From positions 1 to 35,467 of the forward strand of contig CAIYFD010000250.1 of the NCBI GenBank assembly GCA_903925425.1: 35,467 bases of DNA. Reading direction: 5' to 3'. The position numbers and the translations under genes were made by a program. Position 1 is the first letter of the stretch; every line of letters starts with the position of its first letter. Below the pieces are notes generated by a model. That model saw only the letters and a program-made list of their open reading frames with translations. It did no database searches and was not told where the DNA came from. This stretch comes from an uncultured Opitutia bacterium. Lineage in GTDB: Bacteria > Verrucomicrobiota > Verrucomicrobiia > Opitutales > Opitutaceae. Below, piece by piece: positions 7,652 through 16,419 of this stretch.

Positions 7652-10161
7652 GGGGTGGTGGCTTCCGCCGGGGGCTGGTTCCAGACTTTGGCCGCCGCGA
7701 GGCCGGTGACGAGAATCTCGCCATCCTGCCAACGGATGGAGGTGAGAGTCGGAATGGGGGCGAACTCGTTGTCGCCGGTGCGCGCCGTCCAGCGGCCGGG
7801 CTGCCGGTGGGACGCCGCCGCAAAGATGGCGCCGAGCGACTTCGATCCGTGCGGCTGCAGGCGCGGCCAGACCGCCGCTGCATCCTTCGCCGCGGTGAGC
7901 ACCGCGGCCTTGCCGGACTCGAGCGCTGGTGCGGTCCAGACCCGGTCCTGGTCATCGACCCACGCGAAATCCGTCAGAGTCGTCTTCAGGGTCGAGGTCA
8001 CGGTCGGGGTGCCGTCGGCCGCCTGGGAATTCAACTCAACCTTGCCGGGCGCGGGGACAAAACGCCGAAGCTGGTAGGCCTGATAACTGCGGCTGCGGAA
8101 CCAGCCACCGGAGGCTTGCCCGGACTCGCGCACGAGTTCCGCTCCGCCCAGCTGGGCGCCGCCAGCCTCGAGCGAGGCCGCGGCCATCACAGCGTCGTCC
8201 GGCAGCGCGAAGCTCCGCGACATCAGGATGCCGGTGCGCGAAACCTGGTCCTGGAAAACCGCCGCCCCGCCATCCTCGGGCGCCAGTGCCACCACGCTGC
8301 TGCGCACGCCCTCGCCGCCGAGGCCGACGCGGGCCACGACACCTGCGCCCATCACGATGGCGCCCACCAGTGCGATTAGCGGCATCGTGACGAGCGTCCG
8401 GTGCCGTTTACCGGCGGGGGCAAAGACGAGGAGATTCACCGGGCCCGCCGCGACGGCGAAACCGATGAGCACATAGACGAGCCAGCGCGTGTCGGAACGC
8501 TCGCCGGCACCAAAGGACTCGATCGAGCCGTGGTCCCGCGCGAGCGTCTCGCCGATCGGCAGGCTGAGCGACGGCGCGGACAGCTGGAGCTGGCGGCTGA
8601 TTTCCGCCGGGGGCAAATAGCCGATCAAACCACTCAGGGGGACGATCGCTCCGGCGCCCACCCGTTCGATCTGGCCCGACTCCTCGGAGTCGGTGGCGAG
8701 CACGAGGCGTCCGCCAAGCGCGACCCAGCGGCGGAGCGCCACCCGATGCTCCGCGTCGAGCTTCGTATACTCCGACTGCCGCAGCACCACGGCGTGCAGC
8801 GACGCCCACAAGCGCCAATCGGCCGGAAGCGTGGCGGGATCCACCTCGGTCACAGTCGGCGAACCGCGCAGGTTGCCGAGGGCGAGGCGTTCCAGCAGCG
8901 AGTCCTTGATCTGGGGCGGCACCACGATCGGCGGCATGGGTTGGATCTCGCCATTGAGCGTGGCCGATAGATCGGTCCAGACCGGCCGGGCGACTCCCGG
9001 CCCGGCCACTTCCACCAGAATCCGGCCCGGCTCCGCCGAGCCGAGCACGGCAGAGAAAGGTCCCGGTGAGGCGTTGTCGGTGGCGGCGGCGGTCACCAAG
9101 GTCGTGACGGTGAACTTGCGAATCACGCCGCCCGGCAGCACCGGCGCCGGGGACAGCGACACCAGCGTGTCGGCGGGCAACGCGTCGGGCGTCGGCTGCG
9201 CGAGCAGCGTGGAGGGACCGGTCTCGGTGATGGATGTGGTCACGACACCGTCGCGGTCCGCAAAGCTGGCCGGCACGGACGGCTGCACAACGCCGCTCCG
9301 GCGCAGGTAGCCGTAACGCCAGAGCGCGAGCAGATTGCCGCTGACCGCCTTGCGGTAGGCATCGGCGCGCGAGGTTGGCGGCACCTTCAAGGAGGCCAGC
9401 GTTTCCGGTGCGACGTAGGTGATCGTGCGCACGACCTGGCTGGGATCGAGCGCGGCGTGGAGATTAACGATCACGCCCGGCGGCAGCGACTCGGCGGGCG
9501 GGCGCACCATCGCGAGCGCGTTGCCCGTCTGCTCAAAGGTGACGACGCCGTTCTGGGTCGTGACCGACTCGCTCACACCCCACGGGGTGTCGAGCAACGT
9601 GGTCGGCCCGAGCAGCGCGGTGGCGGCGGCCTCCAGGGCCGCCGCGGCGGCGGCACTGCTGACGGGCGGAGTCGCCAACGCGGGTGCCGGAGGGTTCGCC
9701 GCGTAAATCGGCGTCGGTTCGCGGGGCACATTTGGATCCAGCACCAACGCGGCCACGATGCCCGGCACCGCCATCGGGGCATAAATCCAGCTCTCCTTCG
9801 TCGCCCCGGCCGGGACCGCGATCTGCACGCCGCCGTTCGTGCGGCCGGGAAACGAGGAGGTTTCGCCCGAGGTGACGGTCACGGTCCAGATCCCGTCGCG
9901 GGCCGAGTGGTTTTCCACCGCCACGCGCACGGGCACGAAGCCGAAGTGCGGCGCATAGGTCAGCGGCGTGGACAACCGGATCGTGATGCCAGAACCGCTC
10001 ACCGTGGGAACGTCGCGGATGCTTTCGGCACGAGCCAGCGCGCCCGCCATCAAGATGCCGAGCAGGCCCACAGCACCCTGCCGACCAACAAAGACCAAGC
10101 TCCGCCCACCCGCTTCAAGAGCGGCGCGCAAGCGGGCGAACAGATGCGGGAACGGGATCAA
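7648..10161 (-). CDS. large secreted/membrane protein with GATase-like domain, ABC-exporter partner
   Basis: I do not recognise a named family for the whole 837-residue protein. Residues 20-45 form a hydrophobic export signal ending in ALARA. About 50-430 is beta-rich with long Ala/Pro linkers (an Ala-rich run near 169-183). Residues 440-510 (WASLHAVVL, RRWVALGGRLVLAT) look like a class I glutamine amidotransferase-like fold without an evident catalytic triad, as often seen in membrane proteins beside ABC-2 exporters. Two membrane helices follow at about 560-583 and 590-612, with the motif AAGPVNLLVF between them, then a soluble C-terminal domain. The predicted start is TTG at 10159-10161 with a weak ribosome site. 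Its stop overlaps the ATPase start, so it is the first gene of the exporter operon. Confidence 0.78.
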   Translation of the reverse strand: MIPFPHLFARLRAALEAGGRSLVFVGRQGAVGLLGILMAGALARAESIRDVPTVSGSGITIRLSTPLTYAPHFGFVPVRVAVENHSARDGIWTVTVTSGETSSFPGRTNGGVQIAVPAGATKESWIYAPMAVPGIVAALVLDPNVPREPTPIYAANPPAPALATPPVSSAAAAAALEAAATALLGPTTLLDTPWGVSESVTTQNGVVTFEQTGNALAMVRPPAESLPPGVIVNLHAALDPSQVVRTITYVAPETLASLKVPPTSRADAYRKAVSGNLLALWRYGYLRRSGVVQPSVPASFADRDGVVTTSITETGPSTLLAQPTPDALPADTLVSLSPAPVLPGGVIRKFTVTTLVTAAATDNASPGPFSAVLGSAEPGRILVEVAGPGVARPVWTDLSATLNGEIQPMPPIVVPPQIKDSLLERLALGNLRGSPTVTEVDPATLPADWRLWASLHAVVLRQSEYTKLDAEHRVALRRWVALGGRLVLATDSEESGQIERVGAGAIVPLSGLIGYLPPAEISRQLQLSAPSLSLPIGETLARDHGSIESFGAGERSDTRWLVYVLIGFAVAAGPVNLLVFAPAGKRHRTLVTMPLIALVGAIVMGAGVVARVGLGGEGVRSSVVALAPEDGGAAVFQDQVSRTGILMSRSFALPDDAVMAAASLEAGGAQLGGAELVRESGQASGGWFRSRSYQAYQLRRFVPAPGKVELNSQAADGTPTVTSTLKTTLTDFAWVDDQDRVWTAPALESGKAAVLTAAKDAAAVWPRLQPHGSKSLGAIFAAASHRQPGRWTARTGDNEFAPIPTLTSIRWQDGEILVTGLAAAKVWNQPPAEATTP

Positions 10162-10290
10162 ACAGTGGCAAGCGGAAGAGGGGCGACACCGAGGGGCCCG
10201 ATAAGACGAAGCCTAAGCGGCATCGTTGCACGTCAATACTTCCAAAGGGATGACCGGGAAACGTCCGTCCCGGCACCGACAACCGGAACG

Positions 10291-11976
10291 TCAACGCGTC
10301 AGCTTCCGGTACTTGATCCGGTGAGGCTGGTCGGCCTCCTTGCCCTTCCGACGGCGGTAATCCTCCTGGTAGGCGGAGAAATTTCCGTTGAACCAGTGGA
10401 CATAGCTGTCGCCCTCAAACGCGAGGATGTGGGTCGCCACGCGGTCGAGGAACCAGCGGTCGTGGGACACCACCACGGCGCAGCCGGCGAAGTTCTCCAG
10501 GCCCTCCTCCAGCGCACGGATCGAATTCACGTCGAGGTCGTTGGTCGGTTCGTCGAGGAGGATCAGGTTCGCGCCGCTCTTGAGCAGGCGCGCGAGGTGC
10601 ACGCGGTTGCGTTCGCCGCCGGAGAGGATGCCGACCTTCTTCGACTGGTCGGCGCCGGTGAATCCGAACTGCGCGCAATAGGCCCGGGAGTTCAGCTCGC
10701 GGTTGGCGAGGCGCATGATCTCCTCGCCGCCGCTGATCGCCTGCCAGATCGTCTCATGGTCGGGCAGCGAGTCGCGCGACTGGTCAACGTGCGCGATCTT
10801 CACGGTGTCGCCCACGCGCAGCGTGCCGGTGTCGGCCTGCTCCACGCCGGTGATGAGGCGAAACAGCGTGGTCTTGCCCGCGCCGTTGGGTCCGATCACG
10901 CCGACGATGCCGCCGGGCGGGAGGGAAAAGTTCAGTTTCTCAAAGAGCACGTTTTCGCCGTAGGCCTTGGAGACATTGACCGCCTCCACCACGAGGGTGC
11001 CGAGCCGCGGGCCGGGCGGGATGAGCAGCTCGAACTCCCGTTCCTGCACGGCGACGTTCTGCTTGAGCATCGTCTCGTAGGCGGTGATGCGCGCCTGGGA
11101 TTTCGTGATGCGGGCCTTGGCCGACTGGCGGATCCACTCGAGCTCGCGGGCCATCGCCTTCTGCCGGCGATCCTCGGTGCGCTGCTCGACCGCGGCGCGC
11201 GCCTGCTTCTGCTCGAGCCACGAGGAGTAGTTGCCTTTCCACGGGATGCCGTGGCCATAGGAAAGTTCGAGGATCCACTGCGCCACGTTGTCGAGGAAGT
11301 AGCGGTCGTGCGTCACGGCGATGACCGTGCCCTCGTAGCGGGCGAGGTGCTGCTCGAGCCAGTTCACGCTCTCGGCGTCGAGATGGTTGGTCGGCTCATC
11401 GAGCAGGAGTATCGCGGGCTTCTGGAGCAGGAGCCGGGCAAGGGCGACGCGGCGGCGCTCGCCGCCGGAGAGTTTGTCCACGGGTTGGTCGCCGGGCGGG
11501 CAACGCAGGGCGTCCATCGCCATCTCGACCTGCGGGGCGACATCCCACGCGCCGAGCGCCTCGATCTTTTCCTGCAGGTCGCCCTGCTTCGTCGCGATCT
11601 TATCCTTCTCCTCATCCGTCTCCGCCGCGCTCAACTCGTCCCAGGTGGCATCGTAGGCGGTGGTGAGGTCGGTGAAATGCTTCACGCCCTCCTCGACGCA
11701 GGCGCGGACCGTGGCGCCGGGGGTGAGGTGCGGCTCCTGCTCGAGGAAACCGACCGGGTAGCCCGGCTCGAAATGCACGCGGCCGTCGATGTCGGTGTCG
11801 CGACCCGCGAGGATGCGCAGCAGCGAGGACTTGCCGGAGCCGTTGAGGCCGAGGACGCCGATCTTGGCCCCGTGGTAAAACGAGAGTGAGATGTCGCGGA
11901 GGATCTCCTTGCGCTCGATTTTCTTCGAGACGCCCAGCATGGAGAAGATGATCTTCGGTTCGTCGGGCTTGGCCAT
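10291..11976 (-). CDS. ettA: ABC-F protein EttA, energy-dependent translational throttle
   Basis: The 561-residue cytoplasmic protein has two ABC ATPase domains and no membrane segment. ABC1 shows Walker A GLNGSGKS (43-50), signature LSGGERRRV and LLLDEPTNHLD. ABC2 shows GPNGAGKT, signature LSGGERNRV and LLDEPTNDLD. Between them are the EttA arm region and a basic linker, RQKAMARELEWIRQSAKAR. EttA binds the ribosomal E site and gates entry into elongation according to ATP/ADP level. Length and N-terminus (IIFSMLGVSK) match EttA rather than Uup or antibiotic-resistance ABC-F proteins. It is transcribed alone, 129 bases upstream of the exporter operon. Confidence 0.94.
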   Translation of the reverse strand: MAKPDEPKIIFSMLGVSKKIERKEILRDISLSFYHGAKIGVLGLNGSGKSSLLRILAGRDTDIDGRVHFEPGYPVGFLEQEPHLTPGATVRACVEEGVKHFTDLTTAYDATWDELSAAETDEEKDKIATKQGDLQEKIEALGAWDVAPQVEMAMDALRCPPGDQPVDKLSGGERRRVALARLLLQKPAILLLDEPTNHLDAESVNWLEQHLARYEGTVIAVTHDRYFLDNVAQWILELSYGHGIPWKGNYSSWLEQKQARAAVEQRTEDRRQKAMARELEWIRQSAKARITKSQARITAYETMLKQNVAVQEREFELLIPPGPRLGTLVVEAVNVSKAYGENVLFEKLNFSLPPGGIVGVIGPNGAGKTTLFRLITGVEQADTGTLRVGDTVKIAHVDQSRDSLPDHETIWQAISGGEEIMRLANRELNSRAYCAQFGFTGADQSKKVGILSGGERNRVHLARLLKSGANLILLDEPTNDLDVNSIRALEEGLENFAGCAVVVSHDRWFLDRVATHILAFEGDSYVHWFNGNFSAYQEDYRRRKGKEADQPHRIKYRKLTR

Positions 11977-12001
11977 GCCAGCGACTCAACCGCCCTGGCG
12001 T

Positions 12002-12073
12002 CCGCGGGCAAGCCCAGGCCTTTGGCCAGCCTGTCACGGATTGCATGACAGGCTGGCCGGAGCCCGCCCGCGG
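12002..12073. repeat. long imperfect palindrome upstream of ettA
   Basis: A perfect 13-base inverted repeat (GGCCAGCCTGTCA at 12024-12036 and its complement at 12046-12058, 9-base loop) is nested in an outer 8-base pair, CCGCGGGC at 12002-12009 and GCCCGCGG at 12066-12073. It begins 26 bases upstream of the ettA ATG and lies in the divergent region shared with the secreted-protein gene. No T run follows on either strand, so it is not a standard terminator. Confidence 0.85.
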
Positions 12074-12230
12074 TCGCGCCACCTCATTTTACGGCTGTGC
12101 TAAAAATGCCACTTCTCGGAAGAAAATCGTCGTGTCCCCCGCGCAACCTACCATCGTTTTTTCTCCGCGGCACCCCCACCCCTTTCCCGCGTTCCGGTCA
12201 GCCACCCTTAACCGTCAGCGTCTCCATTCC

Positions 12231-12740
12231 ATGATCCCCATGAAAACACCCGGTTTAGTCCTCGCCGTTCTCGGCCTGCTCATCTTCCGCATTCCCGCCG
12301 CCCACGCCCAGGGGTTTAGCGGAAATATCAACGGCACCCCGGGCATCGCGCTGCCGGTCGAAAATTTATACAAACCCGTCTCGGCGGGCCGCACCTACAC
12401 CGACCTCGAGTTGACCTCCCTCACCCGGGCCGAGGAGGACACCGGCAATCAGGCCGTGCTCGAGGGCGTCGGCAAGCTGGTCAAGGCAGCCAACGACGCC
12501 CGCGCCGCCTTGGTGACCGCCAGTCTGACTGTCCCCACCAATGCCGCCAATCTGGAGACCAAGGCCAAGGCGCTCGCCGATGCCGAAACGGCCCTCGCCA
12601 ACGCCCGGGCAACCACCCTTGCGCCTCTGGTGAAGAAGATTCTGCCGAAATCGGACGAGGCAAAGATCCGCGCGGCCGCCAGCACCATGGAAACACGCGC
12701 CACCGCGCGTGCCGCCCTCGCCGCCCGAGCCGCTCAATAA
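12231..12740 (+). CDS. small secreted Ala-rich protein of unknown function
   Basis: The product is 169 residues from ATG 12231, or 166 from a second ATG at 12240, which gives a better signal peptide. Counting from the second ATG, residues 1-23 are a classic Sec signal with cleavage after AHA before Gln24. The mature part begins QGFSGNINGTPGIALPVENLYKP. It continues as a predicted helical, Ala/Lys/Glu-rich region with segments such as ETKAKALADAETALANARAT. I recognise no domain. It is followed after 37 bases by the PQQ-type propeller gene in the same direction, so the two are probably co-expressed and both exported. An extended -10-like TGCTAAAAAT near 12098-12107 could be its promoter. Confidence 0.72.
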   Translation: MIPMKTPGLVLAVLGLLIFRIPAAHAQGFSGNINGTPGIALPVENLYKPVSAGRTYTDLELTSLTRAEEDTGNQAVLEGVGKLVKAANDARAALVTASLTVPTNAANLETKAKALADAETALANARATTLAPLVKKILPKSDEAKIRAAASTMETRATARAALAARAAQ

Positions 12741-12777
12741 GCCGCCCGCACCCACCCACCCAGAAAACATATTTCAG

Positions 12778-15036
12778 ATGAAAAAACTTTACCTCGCCCT
12801 CTTCGCCACCGCCGCCGCCACCGCGGTTTACGCGTACCCCGAACTCAATGTCGCCGATGGCTCCATTGAGTCGGCGGACGGCCTCTTCGTCGGCCGCGAA
12901 TTCACCCTCGCGAAGGACTTCAAGATGGAGCTGCTCTACAACGTCCCCGCCTCCGAGGGACAGTGGGTTCCCATGACCTGGGACAACAAGCACCGCCTCG
13001 TCGTCGGTTCACACAACACCGACCAAGTTTTTCGCCTCACGATTCCCTCCGTCGGCACCAATGACGCGGTGAAGGTGGAGTCGGTCGGCGTCCCCGTCGG
13101 CGCCAACGAGGGCCTCCTCTACGCGTTCGACAGCCTGTACATGGACGTAAACCGCAGCACCACGATGCGCCCCGGCATCTACCGGATCACCGACACGAAC
13201 AAGGACGACAAATACGACAAGGTCTCCGTCATCCGCAACGTCCAGCCCAACCAGACCGGCGGGCCAGGCGGCGACCACGGCACGCACGACCTGAAGCTCA
13301 CGCCGGACGGCAAGAGGATTTCCTGGGTCGCCGGCAACGAGACCCGGCCGACGGACTGGCAGAGCTCCCGCGTGCCGATGATCTGGGGCGAGGACAACCT
13401 CGTGATGCGGCTCCAGCAGACCGGCCCCGGCTTCAACCGCGCGCCTTCCGCCTACATCACCACCTTCGACCCCGAGGGGAAGGACTTTGAGCTCTACGCC
13501 ATGGGCATGCGCAACCCGGTGTCGCACCAGTACAACAAGGACGGCGAAATGTTCGTCTACGATTCCGACATGGAATTCGACAAGTCCACGCCCTGGTACC
13601 GCCCGACCAACGTCCAGCACATCATCAGCGGCTCGGACGCCGGCTGGCGCGACGGTTCGCGCAAACACCCGACCTACTTCCTGGACTACCACGGCGTGAT
13701 CGCGTCGATCGGTTCCGGTTCGCCGACGGGCGCCGTGTTCGGCACGGGAGCCAAGTTCCCCGCCCGCTACCAGGACGCGTACTTCATCTGCGACTGGTCC
13801 TACGGCAATCTCTGGGCGGTCTTCATCAACCCGGACGGCTCTTCCTACAAGGGTGAGGCCATGCCATTCGTCAGCGGCAGTCCCTTCCCGGTGACCGGCG
13901 CCCTGGTGAACGAAGTCGACGGTTCCCTGATCGTCCAGACCGGCGCGCGCGCCACGACCCAGCTCTACCGGATCACCTACACGGGCAAGGAATCCACCGC
14001 CCCCACCAAGCCGGACGCCATCTACGCCGCCAACCGGGCCACCCGGAAGAGCCTCGAGGCCTTCCACGGCAAAGCCGACGCCAAGGCCGTTCCCGCCGCG
14101 TGGTCCTATCTCGACAGCGAGGACCGCGCGACCCGCTTCGCCGCCCGCACTGCGCTGGAGTGGCAGGATCCGAAAACGTGGCAGGACCGCGCGATTGCCG
14201 AGATGAATCCCCGCGCCTCGATCGCAGCCATCGCCTCGCTCGCCCGCGTCAGCGGCCGTGACGAATGGTTCAGGGGGCCGGATTACAAGCCGACCGACCC
14301 GGTCCTGGCGGCGCGGATGATCGCTTCACTTGAGCGCATCGACATGGAAGGCATCACCTACCAGGACAAACTCGACCTGCTCCGGGCGCTGAGCCTGGTG
14401 TTCATCCGCACGGGCCCGCCCGACGAGGCCACCCGCCAGCGGCTGATCGCCAAGTTCGACCGGATGCTTCCGACCCGGATGCGCGAGCTCAACATGGACC
14501 TCGCAGAGATGCTCGTCTATCTGCAGGCGCCGAGCGCGGCCCCCAAGGTCATGGCCCTCATGCGCACCGCGCCGAGCACGCCCTTCTACGCGATCCCGGA
14601 ATACATCAACGCCGTCGGCCGGCCCCGCGCCAGTGCCGGCGGTTCCCCCGGCTCCGCGGGCGGCAAGACCAACTTCGGCCTGCTCCGCCAAGAGGAGCAG
14701 ATTCAATACGCCGAGCTGCTCCGCACGCTCAAGACCGGCTGGACCCCCGAGCTGAGCAAGGAATTCCTGGAATGGTTTGTCGCGGTCGGGAAGGATTACT
14801 CGGGCGACAACAGCTTCACGGCCGCCATCCAGATCATGCGCAACGATACCATCTCGCAGCTCCCGGCGGCCTTTAAGCCCGCCCTGCAGTCGTTGATCGA
14901 CACCCCGATCGCCTTCACCGCCGCCCGCGGCGGTCGCGCTGGAGCTGGTGCCCCCGCCGCCGGTGGGGCCCGCGGTGGTGCCGTCACCCCGGCGACCCCG
15001 GTCCCGGTCGCTCCCGCTGCTCGCGGCACGCCGTAA
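12778..15036 (+). CDS. secreted PQQ/sorbosone-dehydrogenase-like beta-propeller protein
   Basis: The 752-residue exported protein starts at ATG 12778, with a signal peptide ending VYA at residue 19. Residues about 40-410 look like the six-bladed propeller of PQQ-dependent sugar/sorbosone dehydrogenases common in planctomycetes and verrucomicrobia. Segments include LVVGSHNTDQVFRL, GDHGTHDLKLTPDGK, YAMGMRNPVSHQY and DAYFICDWSYGNLWAVF. Residues about 420-700 appear helical and HEAT-like. The last 38 or so residues are Ala/Gly/Pro-rich low complexity. No CxxCH haem site is present, unlike many relatives with a C-terminal cytochrome domain. Substrate and cofactor use are unproven. A strong terminator follows directly. 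Confidence 0.82.
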   Translation: MKKLYLALFATAAATAVYAYPELNVADGSIESADGLFVGREFTLAKDFKMELLYNVPASEGQWVPMTWDNKHRLVVGSHNTDQVFRLTIPSVGTNDAVKVESVGVPVGANEGLLYAFDSLYMDVNRSTTMRPGIYRITDTNKDDKYDKVSVIRNVQPNQTGGPGGDHGTHDLKLTPDGKRISWVAGNETRPTDWQSSRVPMIWGEDNLVMRLQQTGPGFNRAPSAYITTFDPEGKDFELYAMGMRNPVSHQYNKDGEMFVYDSDMEFDKSTPWYRPTNVQHIISGSDAGWRDGSRKHPTYFLDYHGVIASIGSGSPTGAVFGTGAKFPARYQDAYFICDWSYGNLWAVFINPDGSSYKGEAMPFVSGSPFPVTGALVNEVDGSLIVQTGARATTQLYRITYTGKESTAPTKPDAIYAANRATRKSLEAFHGKADAKAVPAAWSYLDSEDRATRFAARTALEWQDPKTWQDRAIAEMNPRASIAAIASLARVSGRDEWFRGPDYKPTDPVLAARMIASLERIDMEGITYQDKLDLLRALSLVFIRTGPPDEATRQRLIAKFDRMLPTRMRELNMDLAEMLVYLQAPSAAPKVMALMRTAPSTPFYAIPEYINAVGRPRASAGGSPGSAGGKTNFGLLRQEEQIQYAELLRTLKTGWTPELSKEFLEWFVAVGKDYSGDNSFTAAIQIMRNDTISQLPAAFKPALQSLIDTPIAFTAARGGRAGAGAPAAGGARGGAVTPATPVPVAPAARGTP

Positions 15037-15055
15037 TCCGTTGCTTCAGTCTTCA

Positions 15056-15089
15056 GCCCATCGCCCGATTCCGGGCGATGGGCTTTTTT
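15056..15089 (+). terminator. rho-independent terminator
   Basis: A perfect 12-bp stem (GCCCATCGCCCG / CGGGCGATGGGC) with loop ATTC is followed by six T. It starts 20 bases after the propeller gene stop and ends that transcript. Confidence 0.95.
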
Positions 15090-15146
15090 GTGCCCGGCTC
15101 CTTTGAGGGAACGATAAAGCTATCGCCCGTGCCCGAGGCGGGCGCC

Positions 15147-15170
15147 GCCACGCTCAAAGTCGTGGCTTTT
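15147..15170 (+). terminator. weak second hairpin with T run
   Basis: GCCACG and CGTGGC pair around an 8-base loop, followed by TTTT. It lies between the strong terminator and the dihydrouridine synthase gene. It may be a backup terminator or an attenuator for the next gene. Confidence 0.35.
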
Positions 15171-15309
15171 CACCCTCTCCCGTCCGCGGCGTGAATTGCA
15201 TGGCCTCGCCACGGCCAACGCCGCCCGCTGGCCCTACCGAATCAGGACCCGGCGGTAGCAGGTGCCGCCGGTTCTTGCGCCCGCCTTCACGGGCGGCATT
15301 GTCCGCCGT

Positions 15310-16416
15310 ATGCGCCTCGGACCGCACGAGCTCTCGTCGAATCTCTTCCTCTCCCCGCTCGCGGGCTACACCAACCTGCCCTTCCGCCTGACGCTGCGGG
15401 AGATCGGCGGCCTCGGCTGGGCGACGACCGATCTGGTCAACGCCCGCTCGCTGCTCGAGCGCAACCCGACCGCGCTGAAACTCACCGCCACCGCCCCGGG
15501 CGACCAGCCACTCGCGATCCAGCTTTTTGGCAGCGTGCCGGAAGAGATGCGCGACGCCGCGATCGAGTGCGAGCGGATGGGCGTGCAGTCAGTCGACATC
15601 AACATGGGCTGCCCGGTAAAGAAGGTGGTCAAGATCGGCGGCGGCTCGGCCATGATGACCGAGCTCGACAAAACCGCGTCGCTCGTGCGCGGCATGGTCA
15701 ACGCCGTGAAAATCCCGGTGACGGCCAAGATGCGCCTCGGCTGGGATGACGACAATCTGACCGCGCCGGACCTCGCTCGCGTGCTGGAGGATGTCGGCGT
15801 CGCGGCCATCTTCGTGCACGGCCGCACCCGCGCCCAGGGCTTCTCGGGCCGGGTGAATCTCGCCGGCATCCGCAGTGTGGTGCAGGCGGTGCGGAAGATT
15901 CCCGTGATCGGCAACGGCGACGTCACCACGCCCGAGGCGGCGAAACACATGCTCGCCGAGACCGGTTGCACCGGGGTGAGCGTGGGGCGCGGCGCGTTCT
16001 ACGACCCGTGGATCTTCCGCCGCACGGATGCGTTCCTGCGCACCGGCTCGCTGCCGCCGGAACCGGCGTTCGCCGACCGGATCGGGGTGATGCGGCGCCA
16101 CTTCGAGCGCTACCTCGATTTCTACGGCGACGAGCGCGGCGCCAAACTCTTCCGCAAGGTCGCGCCTTGGTACACGCGGACCTTCGGGCCCTCGAAGCCA
16201 TTCAAGCGGCGGATCATCACGATCACCTCGCGGGCCGATTTCGAGGCGGCGGTCGCCGAGTATCTCACGTGGCGCGTGCAGTTCTGCGACACCAGCGGGG
16301 AGCTTCTGCCCAAGTTTGCCCCGGTGCCGCTGACGTCATCATTCCTTCTCACGGACGACGAGGCTGAGGCGCTGCCCGCGATCAAGGTGCCCAAGGGCCC
16401 GGCCGAGGTGTGGTAG
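15310..16416 (+). CDS. tRNA-dihydrouridine synthase (Dus family)
   Basis: The 368-residue FMN enzyme reduces uridines in the tRNA D-loop. The N-terminus LSPLAGYTNLPFR is the FMN-binding opening of Dus proteins. The catalytic Cys, at about residue 101, lies in DINMGCPVKKVVK. The C-terminal FMN phosphate region reads VIGNGDVTTPEAA and TGCTGVSVGRGA. I chose ATG 15310 (MRLGPHELSSNLFL) over a GTG at 15262, whose extra residues look unrelated. Dus subtype (B-like by general appearance) is not certain. The gene converges on the next one with only three bases between stops. Confidence 0.92.
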   Translation: MRLGPHELSSNLFLSPLAGYTNLPFRLTLREIGGLGWATTDLVNARSLLERNPTALKLTATAPGDQPLAIQLFGSVPEEMRDAAIECERMGVQSVDINMGCPVKKVVKIGGGSAMMTELDKTASLVRGMVNAVKIPVTAKMRLGWDDDNLTAPDLARVLEDVGVAAIFVHGRTRAQGFSGRVNLAGIRSVVQAVRKIPVIGNGDVTTPEAAKHMLAETGCTGVSVGRGAFYDPWIFRRTDAFLRTGSLPPEPAFADRIGVMRRHFERYLDFYGDERGAKLFRKVAPWYTRTFGPSKPFKRRIITITSRADFEAAVAEYLTWRVQFCDTSGELLPKFAPVPLTSSFLLTDDEAEALPAIKVPKGPAEVW

Positions 16417-16419
16417 GCC

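Noticed and set aside
9457-11889. 810-residue plus-strand open frame
   Set aside because: It runs antisense to ettA and the large exporter partner. Its translation has the Arg/Gly/Ala/His bias of a GC-rich shadow frame, while the minus-strand frame encodes clear ABC-F motifs.
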